This document shows, in pieces, positions 34,277 to 40,542 of a stretch of DNA of 40,542 nucleotides. The DNA comes from G020354085 sp964629975. Lineage in GTDB: Bacteria > Pseudomonadota > Gammaproteobacteria > Acidiferrobacterales > Sulfurifustaceae. The stretch lies in the NCBI GenBank assembly GCA_964629975.1, contig CAZVUN010000011.1, forward strand, positions 1-40,542, given 5' to 3'. Within the stretch, counting starts at the first letter, position 1. Every line of letters begins with the position of its first letter. Under the pieces are notes generated by a model. The model saw nothing but the letters and a program-made list of their open reading frames with translations, was not told the origin of the DNA and did no database searches. The position numbers and the translations under genes were made by a program.

Positions 34277-35029
34277 ATGCTCAAACTCGTCCTCCTGCGC
34301 CACGGCGAAAGCACCTGGAACCTCGAAAACCGGTTCACCGGCTGGACCGACGTGGACCTCACCGAGGCCGGCCGGCGCGAGTCGCGCGAGGCCGGCCGGG
34401 TGCTGCGCGAGGAGGGTTACACGTTCGACCTGGCCGTGACCTCGGTGCTGAAGCGCGCCATCCGCACGCTGTGGCTGGTGCAGGAGGAGATGGATCTCAT
34501 GTGGCTGCCGGTGGAGAAAGACTGGCGCCTCAACGAACGGCACTATGGCGCCCTGCAGGGACTCAACAAGGCCGAGACCGCGGCCCACTACGGCGCCGAG
34601 CAGGTGCAGCAGTGGCGCCGCGGCTATGCGGTGCGGCCGCCGGCCCTGGCCCCGACCGATCCGCGCCATCCGCGCCACGACGCGCGCTACCGCCTGCTGC
34701 CGCCGGAGCGCCTGCCCGCCACCGAATCGCTGGCCGATACCATGGTGCGGGTGCTCGAGTACTGGGGGGCGGTGCTGCTGCCGCACCTGCGTGCCGGCCG
34801 GCGCGTGCTGGTCGCCGCCCACGGCAACAGCCTGCGGGCGCTGGTCAAGCACCTCGACGGCATCTCCGACGAGCAGATCATGGAAGTCAACATCCCCACC
34901 GGCATTCCGCTGGTCTACGAGTTCGACGATCGCCTGAAGGTGCTGACTCATTACTATCTCGCCGATGAGGCACGCGTGCAGGCGGCGGCGCGCGCCGTGG
35001 CCGAGCAGGCCGCGGTCAAGTCGCGCTAG
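34277..35029 (+). CDS. gpmA: 2,3-bisphosphoglycerate-dependent phosphoglycerate mutase
   Basis: 250 residues, the standard length. It interconverts 3- and 2-phosphoglycerate in glycolysis via a phosphohistidine. LVLLRHGESTWNLENRFTGWTDVDLTEAG opens it with the catalytic His of RHGES (about 9); NERHYGALQGLNK (about 86) and the second His in VAAHGNSLRALVKHL (about 179) complete the site. The ATG at 34277 is preferred to an in-frame upstream start because the family begins MxKLVLxRHG. Confidence 0.97.
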   Translation: MLKLVLLRHGESTWNLENRFTGWTDVDLTEAGRRESREAGRVLREEGYTFDLAVTSVLKRAIRTLWLVQEEMDLMWLPVEKDWRLNERHYGALQGLNKAETAAHYGAEQVQQWRRGYAVRPPALAPTDPRHPRHDARYRLLPPERLPATESLADTMVRVLEYWGAVLLPHLRAGRRVLVAAHGNSLRALVKHLDGISDEQIMEVNIPTGIPLVYEFDDRLKVLTHYYLADEARVQAAARAVAEQAAVKSR

Positions 35030-35033
35030 GCCC

Positions 35034-35864
35034 ATGATGACGCTGCGCAAGGCCAGCCGCGGGATCGTGGCGCTGCTGATCGCCGCATGGCTCGTCAGCT
35101 GCGCCACCAACCCGGTGACCGGGCGACGCCAGTTCATGATCCTTCCGGAGAGCGAGGCGATCAGCGCCTCGGCACAGGCCTATACCGAGATGCTCGCGCC
35201 GTTGCAGAAGGAAGGGCGCATCAACAATGACCCGGCCCTCAAGGCGCGGGTCGAACGTATCACCGCGCGCCTCATCCCGCACGCCGTGCGCTATCGTCCG
35301 GAGACCGAGGGCTGGGCGTGGGAGGTGAAGGTCATCGACGATCCCAAGACCGTCAACGCCTTCTGCATGGCCGGGGGCAAGATGGCGGTGTACACCGGGC
35401 TCATCCAGCAGATCCAGCCGAGCGACGACGAGCTTGCCCAGGTCATGGGCCACGAAATCGCGCACGCCCTCTCATCGCACACCGTCGAGCGCATGTCGAT
35501 TGCGCTCGCCACCGATCTGGCGATCACCGCCTACGCGGTAACGCGCGATCGGCCGGCCATTGCGCTCACCGGGGCGGCGCTTGCCGCGGCGCTCGCCATC
35601 AAGCTGCCCAACAGTCGCACCGCCGAGAGCGAGGCCGACCGCATCGGCATCGAGCTGGCGGCGCGGGCCGGCTATGATCCCTATGCCGCGGCCTCGTTGT
35701 GGGAGAAGATGGGCAAGGACAGCGGCGGTTCGACGTTTGACTGGCTGAGCACGCATCCGGCGCCGGCCAAGCGGCGCGAAACCCTGCTGGCGCTCGCCCC
35801 GCAGATGATGCCGTATTACAAGGCGACCGGCGAACGACCGGTCTATCCACTCAAGACCAGGTAG
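35034..35864 (+). CDS. M48-family zinc metalloprotease, lipoprotein (LoiP/YggG-like)
   Basis: 276 residues from the ATG at 35034. The N-terminus is a lipoprotein signal (IAAWLVSCATNPVTGRRQF) with the lipidated Cys at about residue 23. The zinc site is MGHEIAHALSSH (HExxH, about 140) and the third ligand lies in TAESEADRIGIELAARAGYDP (about 198). SMALITATNPVTG-like starts and the C-terminal STHPAPAKRRETL are typical of outer-membrane quality-control proteases such as LoiP and BepA without the TPR domain. It begins five bases after gpmA, so it may share its transcript. Confidence 0.93.
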   Translation: MMTLRKASRGIVALLIAAWLVSCATNPVTGRRQFMILPESEAISASAQAYTEMLAPLQKEGRINNDPALKARVERITARLIPHAVRYRPETEGWAWEVKVIDDPKTVNAFCMAGGKMAVYTGLIQQIQPSDDELAQVMGHEIAHALSSHTVERMSIALATDLAITAYAVTRDRPAIALTGAALAAALAIKLPNSRTAESEADRIGIELAARAGYDPYAAASLWEKMGKDSGGSTFDWLSTHPAPAKRRETLLALAPQMMPYYKATGERPVYPLKTR

Positions 35865-35912
35865 TCCCCCCGTCCGCAGACCAACACGTCAATCGAGTCA
35901 GGAGACCAGGCA

Positions 35913-36236
35913 ATGGCGCATACGTTTGAGGAACTGAAGCACAAGACCGTGGCCGAGCTGCGCGAGATCGCCAAGGGCGTCGAGCACGAGGCCGTCAAGG
36001 GCGCGACCCAGATGAACAAGGATCATCTGCTGAAGGCCCTGTGCACCGCGCTCGGCATCGACATGCACGTGCATCATCACGTCGAGGGCATCGACAAGGC
36101 CGCGATCAAGGCCAGGATCCGCGAGCTCAAGAAGCGGCGCGACGAGATCCTTGCCTCGCCGGAGCGGGCGGAGCTGGCCGGCGTGCTGCGCCAGATCCAC
36201 AACTACAAGAAGCGCATTCGCCGCGCCATGGTCTAG
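35913..36236 (+). CDS. Small protein with a Rho-N/SAP-like domain
   Basis: 107 residues with AGGAG eight bases before the ATG. FEELKHKTVAELREIAKGVEHEAVKGATQMNKDHLLKALC (about 5-44) looks like the helical Rho N-terminal/SAP-type nucleic-acid-binding fold, followed by a His-rich link (HVHHHVEG) and a long basic helix (KARIRELKKRRDEIL, NYKKRIRRAMV). A nucleic-acid role is an inference. It converges with the GlcG/HbpS gene 14 bp away. Confidence 0.75.
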   Translation: MAHTFEELKHKTVAELREIAKGVEHEAVKGATQMNKDHLLKALCTALGIDMHVHHHVEGIDKAAIKARIRELKKRRDEILASPERAELAGVLRQIHNYKKRIRRAMV

Positions 36237-36250
36237 CCGGGCGGGGCGGT

Positions 36251-36754
36251 CTAGTCGGCGAACTCCAGCCGGTCGAACACCGAATCGAGCGCCTGCCGGG
36301 CGCAGGCCTCGTCCTTTTCGCCACCCGGCGCGCCGCTCACGCCGATCGCGCCGAGGAGGGTGCCGGCGGCACGGATCGGCAGCCCCCCGTCCAGCACCAG
36401 GATGCCGGTCACGTGGTTCATCTCCGCGCGAATGTCCGCGCGGTTCCTGCGGAATTCGGCCGATGACACGCCCGCGAGCACCACGGCGTTGGCCTTCTTT
36501 TCCGCGATCTCGATGGTGAAGCGCGCCGCGTACAGGTCGCGCATCACGACCTGCGGTGCGCCGCCGCGGTCCACGACCACGGCCGCGACCTGGTAGCCCT
36601 GGCGGCGACACGCCTCGACGGCCCGTTGCGCGATGTCACGCGCAAGTTCCATCGACATGAGTTTGGTGTTGACCACGTCCGGTTCCGCGGCGCGGCTGCC
36701 GAGCGCGACGATGGCAAGGGCGGTGAGGGTGAAGGCGCGGAGCAGGGTGCGCAT
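36251..36754 (-). CDS. Secreted GlcG/HbpS-family protein
   Basis: 167 residues from the ATG at 36754 (AAGGAG upstream). A signal peptide of about 22 residues ends GSRAAEP. The GlcG/HbpS fold is shown by LARDIAQRAVEACRRQGYQVAAVVVDRGGAPQVVMRD (about 34-70), TIEIAEKKANAVV and GGLPIRAAGTLLGAIGVSGAPGGEKDEACA (about 126-155). HbpS-type members bind haem or tetrapyrroles; others have unknown ligands. The true ligand here is not known. Confidence 0.88.
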   Translation of the reverse strand: MRTLLRAFTLTALAIVALGSRAAEPDVVNTKLMSMELARDIAQRAVEACRRQGYQVAAVVVDRGGAPQVVMRDLYAARFTIEIAEKKANAVVLAGVSSAEFRRNRADIRAEMNHVTGILVLDGGLPIRAAGTLLGAIGVSGAPGGEKDEACARQALDSVFDRLEFAD

Positions 36755-36838
36755 GGGTGTCTCCTTGTCGGGGTGCGGTGTCATCGCCGGGCGGTGGGCC
36801 GGACGATCCGTGTTATGGTACGCGAAGGAAGGCGGCGC

Positions 36839-37180
36839 ATGGCCCAGGGCGATTTGCACATCGCGCAATGTCCCGCACCGGCAGGCCCGGACCTGTCGGG
36901 CGTGACCGTCGTTTGCCTCGACCCGCCGCCGCGGTTCGCGGACTACGAGGCGGCGCTGGCGGCGGCCAGGACCGTGGCGCAGGAACGGCTCGGCCCGCAC
37001 ATGCTGCTGTCGTGGTACGACCGTGATCGCGGCTTCGAGGCGCCGCAGCACGTGAGCGAGTGTCACCAGGACAGCGCCGTGCCCGGCTATGTCGACTACG
37101 CGCTGCATCGCGGCGCCAGCCTGATGGTCGACGTCGAGCACGGGCGCTTCGTGTTCTTCTATCGGGGGGTGGACCTGTGA
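36839..37180 (+). CDS. Small conserved-looking protein of unknown function
   Basis: 113 residues from the ATG at 36839, with GAAGGAAGGCGGCGC upstream; an ATG at 36815 in frame is less likely. The region LGPHMLLSWYDRDRGFEAPQHVSECHQ and VPGYVDYALHRGASLMVDVEHGRFVFFYRGV reads like a compact alpha/beta domain with a WYDR motif. No signal peptide or membrane helix. I do not recognise the family with enough certainty to name it. It is divergent from the GlcG/HbpS gene. Confidence 0.7.
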   Translation: MAQGDLHIAQCPAPAGPDLSGVTVVCLDPPPRFADYEAALAAARTVAQERLGPHMLLSWYDRDRGFEAPQHVSECHQDSAVPGYVDYALHRGASLMVDVEHGRFVFFYRGVDL

Positions 37181-37260
37181 CGACGCTGTGCGCCCATTTC
37201 GAGTAAGCCTGCGCCCGGCAGCGCACGCACCCCCGACCCGTGTCCCGCGTGGAGCGAATC

Positions 37261-37929
37261 ATGCCTGCCATCCTGTCCCGGTCCCGTTGCGTTGCGCTCG
37301 GCCTGCTGGCGGCGGCGCTGCTGCCCGCCTGCCAGAGCGCCTATTACGGTGCGATGGAGAAGCTCGGCTACGAGAAACGCGACCTGCTGGTCGACAACGT
37401 CGCGGACGCGCGCAAGGCGCAGGAGGCTGCCAAGAGGCAGTTCGCCTCGGCGCTCGATCAGTTCATCGCGGTGACCAACTTCGCGGGCGGCGACCTGGAG
37501 AAGCACTACCGCACGCTCAAGGCCGAATACGAGGCGAGCGAGTCGCGCGCCAGGGACGTGCGCAAGCAGATCGCCGAGGTCGAGCAGGTCGCGGGCGATC
37601 TGTTCAAGGAGTGGGAGAAGGAGCTCGGTCAGTACAAGAGCGCCGAGCTGCGCCGCAGCAGCCAGCGCCAGCTGCAGGACACGAAGGCCCGTTACCAGCA
37701 GCTGATCACGGCCATGAAGCGCGCCGAGAGAAAGCTCGACCCGGTGCTGGCGGCGTTCAACGATCGCGTGCTGTTCCTCAAGCACAACCTCAATGCCCGC
37801 GCCATCGCCGCGCTGCGTACCAACCGCGCCGCGATCGAGTCTGACATCGCCGCCCTGATCGCGGACATGAACAAGTCGATCGCCGAGGCCGACCGCTTCA
37901 TTGAGGCCATGGCCGAGGACAAGAAGTGA
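37261..37929 (+). CDS. DUF2959-family lipoprotein
   Basis: 222 residues from the ATG at 37261 (GTGGAGCGAATC upstream). A lipoprotein signal ends LLPAC with the lipid-bearing Cys at about 24. The mature part starts QSAYYGAMEKLGYEKRDLLVDNV and is otherwise a long coiled coil (ARKAQEAAKRQFASALDQF, YEASESRARDVRKQIAEVEQVAGDLFKEWEKELGQYKS), matching the DUF2959 family. Function is unknown. The patatin gene follows 19 bp after. Confidence 0.88.
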   Translation: MPAILSRSRCVALGLLAAALLPACQSAYYGAMEKLGYEKRDLLVDNVADARKAQEAAKRQFASALDQFIAVTNFAGGDLEKHYRTLKAEYEASESRARDVRKQIAEVEQVAGDLFKEWEKELGQYKSAELRRSSQRQLQDTKARYQQLITAMKRAERKLDPVLAAFNDRVLFLKHNLNARAIAALRTNRAAIESDIAALIADMNKSIAEADRFIEAMAEDKK

Positions 37930-37948
37930 GCGGGGCGCGGGCGAGGCC

Positions 37949-38896
37949 GTGAGCGCGGCGCAGGCAGAGGCGCCGGGGGCCGTGGTGCTCGCCCTCGGCG
38001 GCGGCGGGGCGGCCGGGCTTGCGCATATCGGTGTGCTCGAGGCGCTCGCGGACAACGGCATCGCGGTGCGTGCCGTCGCGGGCACCAGCATCGGTGCCGA
38101 GATCGGGGCGTTCGCCGCGACCGGCATGCCGCCGGCGGAAATGGTCGAACTCGCCACCGGCTTCGACTGGAAGCAGACGCTGCAGCTGTTCATGCCCGAC
38201 CTGCCGACCGGCGGGCTCGTGTCGGGAAAGAACATCGTCGAGTTCCTGGAGAGCCGGCTCGGCGCGCACCGCATCGAGGACCTGTCGATCGGCTTTGTGG
38301 CCATCGCCACCGATCTCGCGACCGGCGAGCAGGCGGTGATCGACCGCGGCAGTGTGGTGGACGCGGTGCGGGCCAGCATCTCGCTGCCGGGGATCATCGC
38401 ACCCTTCGAGATTGGCGGCCGCCAGTACATTGACGGCGGCCTGGTCAATCCCTTGCCGTTCGATGTGGCGCGCGAACGCTTCGGTGGGCCGGTCGTGGCC
38501 GTGGCGGTGCACTCCGGCGCCCAGCGCCGCTCGCAGATCACCGCGTCCTCGCCGCAATGGCCGGCGCGCGTAGCGCAACTGCTCGAGCAGCCTTGGATGC
38601 CGCGCGCGCCGGCGCTGCGCGCGTGGCTCGAGGAGTTTCGCGCGGGCTACGAGAAGAATCGCAACCCGTCGCCCCCGTGGAGCGCGCAGCGGGTGTTGCA
38701 ACGCGCCGTCGAGATCACCGAAGCCGAGATCGTGCGCCAGCGCGCCCGCACGAACCCGCCGGACCTGGTGCTGACACCGCAGGTGCGCGACATCGGCACA
38801 TTCGAGTTCTACCGGGCGGCAGACGCGATCGAGGCCGGGCGGCGCGTGGTGCTGGAGAACCTGACGCCGTTGCGCCGTCTCGCGCAGGCGCACTGA
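37949..38896 (+). CDS. Patatin-like phospholipase (RssA/YlbK type)
   Basis: 315 residues from a GTG at 37949; an earlier in-frame start at 37901 would overlap the previous gene and lacks a ribosome site. The Ser-Asp dyad hydrolase marks are ALGGGGAAGLAHIGVLEAL (oxyanion loop, about 15-33), AGTSIGAE (GxSxG, about 45-52) and YIDGGLVNPLP (about 161-171, catalytic Asp in DGG). A long C-terminal tail with AEIVRQRARTNPPDLVLTPQV follows, as in bacterial RssA-like lipases. The substrate is unknown, probably a phospholipid or lipopeptide. Confidence 0.9.
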   Translation: MSAAQAEAPGAVVLALGGGGAAGLAHIGVLEALADNGIAVRAVAGTSIGAEIGAFAATGMPPAEMVELATGFDWKQTLQLFMPDLPTGGLVSGKNIVEFLESRLGAHRIEDLSIGFVAIATDLATGEQAVIDRGSVVDAVRASISLPGIIAPFEIGGRQYIDGGLVNPLPFDVARERFGGPVVAVAVHSGAQRRSQITASSPQWPARVAQLLEQPWMPRAPALRAWLEEFRAGYEKNRNPSPPWSAQRVLQRAVEITEAEIVRQRARTNPPDLVLTPQVRDIGTFEFYRAADAIEAGRRVVLENLTPLRRLAQAH

Positions 38897-39191
38897 GCGT
38901 GGCCGCCAGACGCCCCTGCGCCACGGGCCAACCCGCCAGGTCGACAGGGGCAGAAGCAACAGGACCGGCGCGCCGGGCGGCTGCAGGAGCGAGGCGAAGG
39001 CCTCCCGGGCGTACCGCCAGCGCTGGGCGAAATCCCCGCCCGTCGATCGAAGGCGAACGGCACCGCAGCGCCGAACGTGGCGGCGATCGCCAACCCGGCC
39101 ACGCGTGCAATCGACAGGGGCCAATCCTGTTCCGCGGGGAAGGCCGGGGGCGGCGGAAGGTGCGCGGACGGGCGGGCCTGGACGCCAGTCC
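38897..39191. other. Gap of about 300 bp before lexA with coding-like minus-strand fragments
   Basis: No plus-strand gene is visible. On the minus strand, an in-frame stretch from about 39147 (PAFPAEQDWPLSIARVAGLA...) runs to about 39035 and, one frame away, a second high-GC3 stretch (GDFAQRWRYAREAFASLLQ...) runs on to about 38900. Together they look like remains of a disrupted gene, but GC-rich DNA often gives such shadows. I have low confidence in this. Confidence 0.3.
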
Positions 39192-39206
39192 CTGATTGGA
39201 TATACA
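39179..39206 (+). promoter_or_regulatory. Candidate lexA promoter
   Basis: TGGACG (39179-39184), 16 bp, TATACA (39201-39206). The start site would be about 39212-39214, only two to four bases before the lexA ATG, so the message would be nearly leaderless. Confidence 0.45.
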
Positions 39207-39207
39207 G
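39192..39207 (+). promoter_or_regulatory. LexA (SOS) box
   Basis: CTG-ATTGGATATA-CAG fits the CTG-N10-CAG operator and lies over the -10 box and just before the lexA start, so LexA should repress its own gene and the imuAB genes behind it. The dyad is AT-rich in its right half, like the gammaproteobacterial consensus. Confidence 0.85.
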
Positions 39208-39215
39208 TCTTGGGC

Positions 39216-39866
39216 ATGGAACCCCTCACCCCGCGCCAGGCCGAGATCCTGGCCCTGATCCGCAAGTTCCTGGCCGAGTCCGGCCGGCCGCCGACGCGCG
39301 CCGAGATCTGCGAGGCCTTCGGCTTCCGCTCGCCGAACGCCGCCGAGGAGCACCTGCGCACGCTCGCGCGCAAGGGCGCGATCGAGATGACCCCCGGACT
39401 GTCGCGCGGCATCCGCGTGCTGCGGACCCCGCGCGGGACGGGCACGGCCGAGCCGGGGCTGCCGGTCATCGGGCGGGTGGCGGCGGGCAGCCCGATCCTC
39501 GCCGAGGAGAACGTCGAGGAGCGCTACCAGGTCGATGCGCGCCTGTTCAGCCCGCGCGCCGATTACCTGCTGCGCGTGCGCGGCATGAGCATGCGCGATG
39601 CCGGCATCCTCAACGGCGATCTGCTGGCCGTGCACCGCAGCGCCGAGGCCACGAGCGGCCAGATCGTGGTCGCGCGCCTCGGCGACGACGTCACGGTCAA
39701 GCGCCTCCAGCGCCGCGGCCACACGGTGCGGCTGCTGCCGGAGAATCCCGACTTCGCGCCGATCGAGGTCGACCTGCGCCGCGAGCCGCTGGCCATCGAG
39801 GGCGTGGCCGTCGGCGTCATCCGCACCAACAGCCCGCTCCTGCGACGCAGCTCGGGGCAGGGATGA
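39216..39866 (+). CDS. lexA: LexA repressor
   Basis: 216 residues from the ATG at 39216. N-terminal winged helix (MEPLTPRQAEILALIRKFL, PPTRAEICEAFGF, SPNAAEEHLRTLARKGAI). Self-cleavage occurs at A90-G91 (GRVAAGSPI); the Ser-Lys dyad is S125 (GMSMRD) and K162 (VTVKRL). DNA damage (RecA filament) triggers cleavage and frees SOS genes. A weak TGGG precedes the ATG and a near-leaderless mRNA is likely. The stop overlaps imuA by ATGA (39863-39866), so the repressor and the mutasome genes share one transcript. Confidence 0.97.
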   Translation: MEPLTPRQAEILALIRKFLAESGRPPTRAEICEAFGFRSPNAAEEHLRTLARKGAIEMTPGLSRGIRVLRTPRGTGTAEPGLPVIGRVAAGSPILAEENVEERYQVDARLFSPRADYLLRVRGMSMRDAGILNGDLLAVHRSAEATSGQIVVARLGDDVTVKRLQRRGHTVRLLPENPDFAPIEVDLRREPLAIEGVAVGVIRTNSPLLRRSSGQG

Positions 39867-40542
39867 ATCTCGAGAGCCTCTTGCAACGCGCCGACATCTG
39901 GCGCGGCGGCGCCGCTCCCCCTGTGCAGGCGCTGCCCTGCGGTTTTGCCGAGCTCGATGCCCTGCTGCCGGGCGGCGGGCTGCCGCGCGGGGCGCTCACC
40001 GAGATCCTGATCGCGCGCGAGGGTATCGGCGAGCTGTCGCTGCTGCTGCCGGCGCTCGCGCGCGCCACCGAGGACGAACGCTGGCTCGTGTTCGTGGCGC
40101 CGCCCTACATCCCGTATGCACCGGCGCTCGCGCGCGCCGGGGTGAACCTGGCGCGCCTGCTCCTCGTGCATCCGCGCAGCACGCAGGAGAGGCTGTGGGC
40201 GGTGGAGCAGGCGCTGCGCGCCGGCACCGCGAGTGTGGTGCTCGCCTGGCTCGCGCACGCCGAACCCAAGGCGCTGCGGCGCCTGCAACTGGCGGCCGAG
40301 GCCGGTGGCGCGCTGGGCATCCTGTTTCGCGCAGTGCGCTGCGCCGAGGACAACTCGCCGGCGGCGCTGCGCCTGAGGCTCGAACCGGCCGGCGGTAGTG
40401 GCGCGTGCGTGGCGGTGCACATCCTCAAGCGCCGCGGCGGCTGGCCGGCCGGCCCGGTGACGGTGGAGCTCGATCATGCTGTGGCTCGCCCTCAATCTGC
40501 CTGCGCTCCCGCTCGAGGTGTTCACGCGCGCGGCGCGCTGCT
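39863..40542 (+). CDS. imuA: ImuA, SOS mutasome accessory protein (3' end at window edge)
   Basis: At least 226 residues, a RecA-like protein of the ImuA/SulA-type group. PCGFAELDALLPGGGLPRGALTEIL (about 26-50) matches the family start; the middle reads LLPALARATEDERWLVFVAPPYIPYAPALARAGV. The Walker A Lys/Thr of true RecA is not evident. It reads ATGA-overlapped from lexA and stays open to the end of the window in its frame, which the start of imuB overlaps. In other bacteria ImuA, ImuB and DnaE2 together do error-prone lesion bypass. Confidence 0.9.
   Translation, partial: MNLESLLQRADIWRGGAAPPVQALPCGFAELDALLPGGGLPRGALTEILIAREGIGELSLLLPALARATEDERWLVFVAPPYIPYAPALARAGVNLARLLLVHPRSTQERLWAVEQALRAGTASVVLAWLAHAEPKALRRLQLAAEAGGALGILFRAVRCAEDNSPAALRLRLEPAGGSGACVAVHILKRRGGWPAGPVTVELDHAVARPQSACAPARGVHARGAL
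40476..40542 (+). CDS. imuB: ImuB (DNA polymerase Y-family-like), 5' end only
   Basis: The last 67 bases hold an ATG at 40476 (GGTGGAGCTCGATC upstream) beginning MLWLALNLPALPLEVFTRAA, the characteristic start of ImuB, in a different frame from imuA and overlapping its end. Only 22 residues are visible. dnaE2 would be expected next, outside the window. Confidence 0.85.
   Translation, partial: MLWLALNLPALPLEVFTRAARC

Overview
The window is a GC-rich, densely packed bacterial chromosome segment. LpxC (lipid A synthesis), lipoproteins, an M48 outer-membrane-type protease, a RpoN-type promoter, a CTG-N10-CAG LexA box and a lexA-imuA-imuB start all point to a Gram-negative proteobacterium. The gene mix best fits a gammaproteobacterium, perhaps a Chromatiales/Ectothiorhodospira-like lineage; the lineage is an inference. 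I see no rRNA, tRNA, CRISPR array or insertion sequence, and nothing that looks like a recent genomic island.

Layout. 1-3.7 kb: an unknown membrane protein (-), a hexose-6-phosphate mutarotase (+), a frameshifted unknown gene (-) and a PhnD-like periplasmic binding protein (-). 3.9-9.7 kb: a membrane GGDEF/EAL protein, NhaA, adenylate kinase, a perfect terminator hairpin and a YihY-family membrane protein. 9.7-13.5 kb: a quinone-reductase-like MDR enzyme, carbamate kinase, a small secreted protein (-) and a GTPase of the cyclic-2,3-diphosphoglycerate-synthetase family (-). 13.5-19 kb: small accessory genes (Cys-cluster protein, SLC13/ArsB-type permease, orphan ParB-like protein, glutaredoxin, an APH-fold kinase, a zinc-ribbon protein and a tiny basic protein). 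19-22.2 kb: lpxC followed by a second LpxC-fold gene that has lost nearly all catalytic residues, divergent from an AraC-type regulator.

22.35-33.4 kb is the main metabolic unit: a RpoN (sigma-54) promoter, then urtABCDE (urea ABC importer), a small His-rich membrane protein and ureDABCEFG (urease plus maturation factors). All thirteen genes run on one strand with short gaps or overlaps, so urea uptake and hydrolysis are probably one nitrogen-controlled transcription unit. Carbamate kinase lies 11 kb upstream and could in principle use carbamate, the immediate urease product, but that link is speculative.

33.4-40.5 kb: a degenerate methyltransferase-like protein (-), gpmA, an M48 protease lipoprotein, a Rho-N-like small protein, a GlcG/HbpS protein (-), a small unknown protein, a DUF2959 lipoprotein, a patatin, then lexA with its own SOS box overlapping imuA and the start of imuB, the opening of an SOS mutagenesis cassette cut by the window edge.

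The most unusual item is the tandem lpxC/pseudo-lpxC pair at 19.0-21.0 kb. Next are the His-rich protein inside the urea operon, the carbamate kinase/cPGS-like GTPase neighbourhood, and the PhnD-like protein divergent from a c-di-GMP enzyme.
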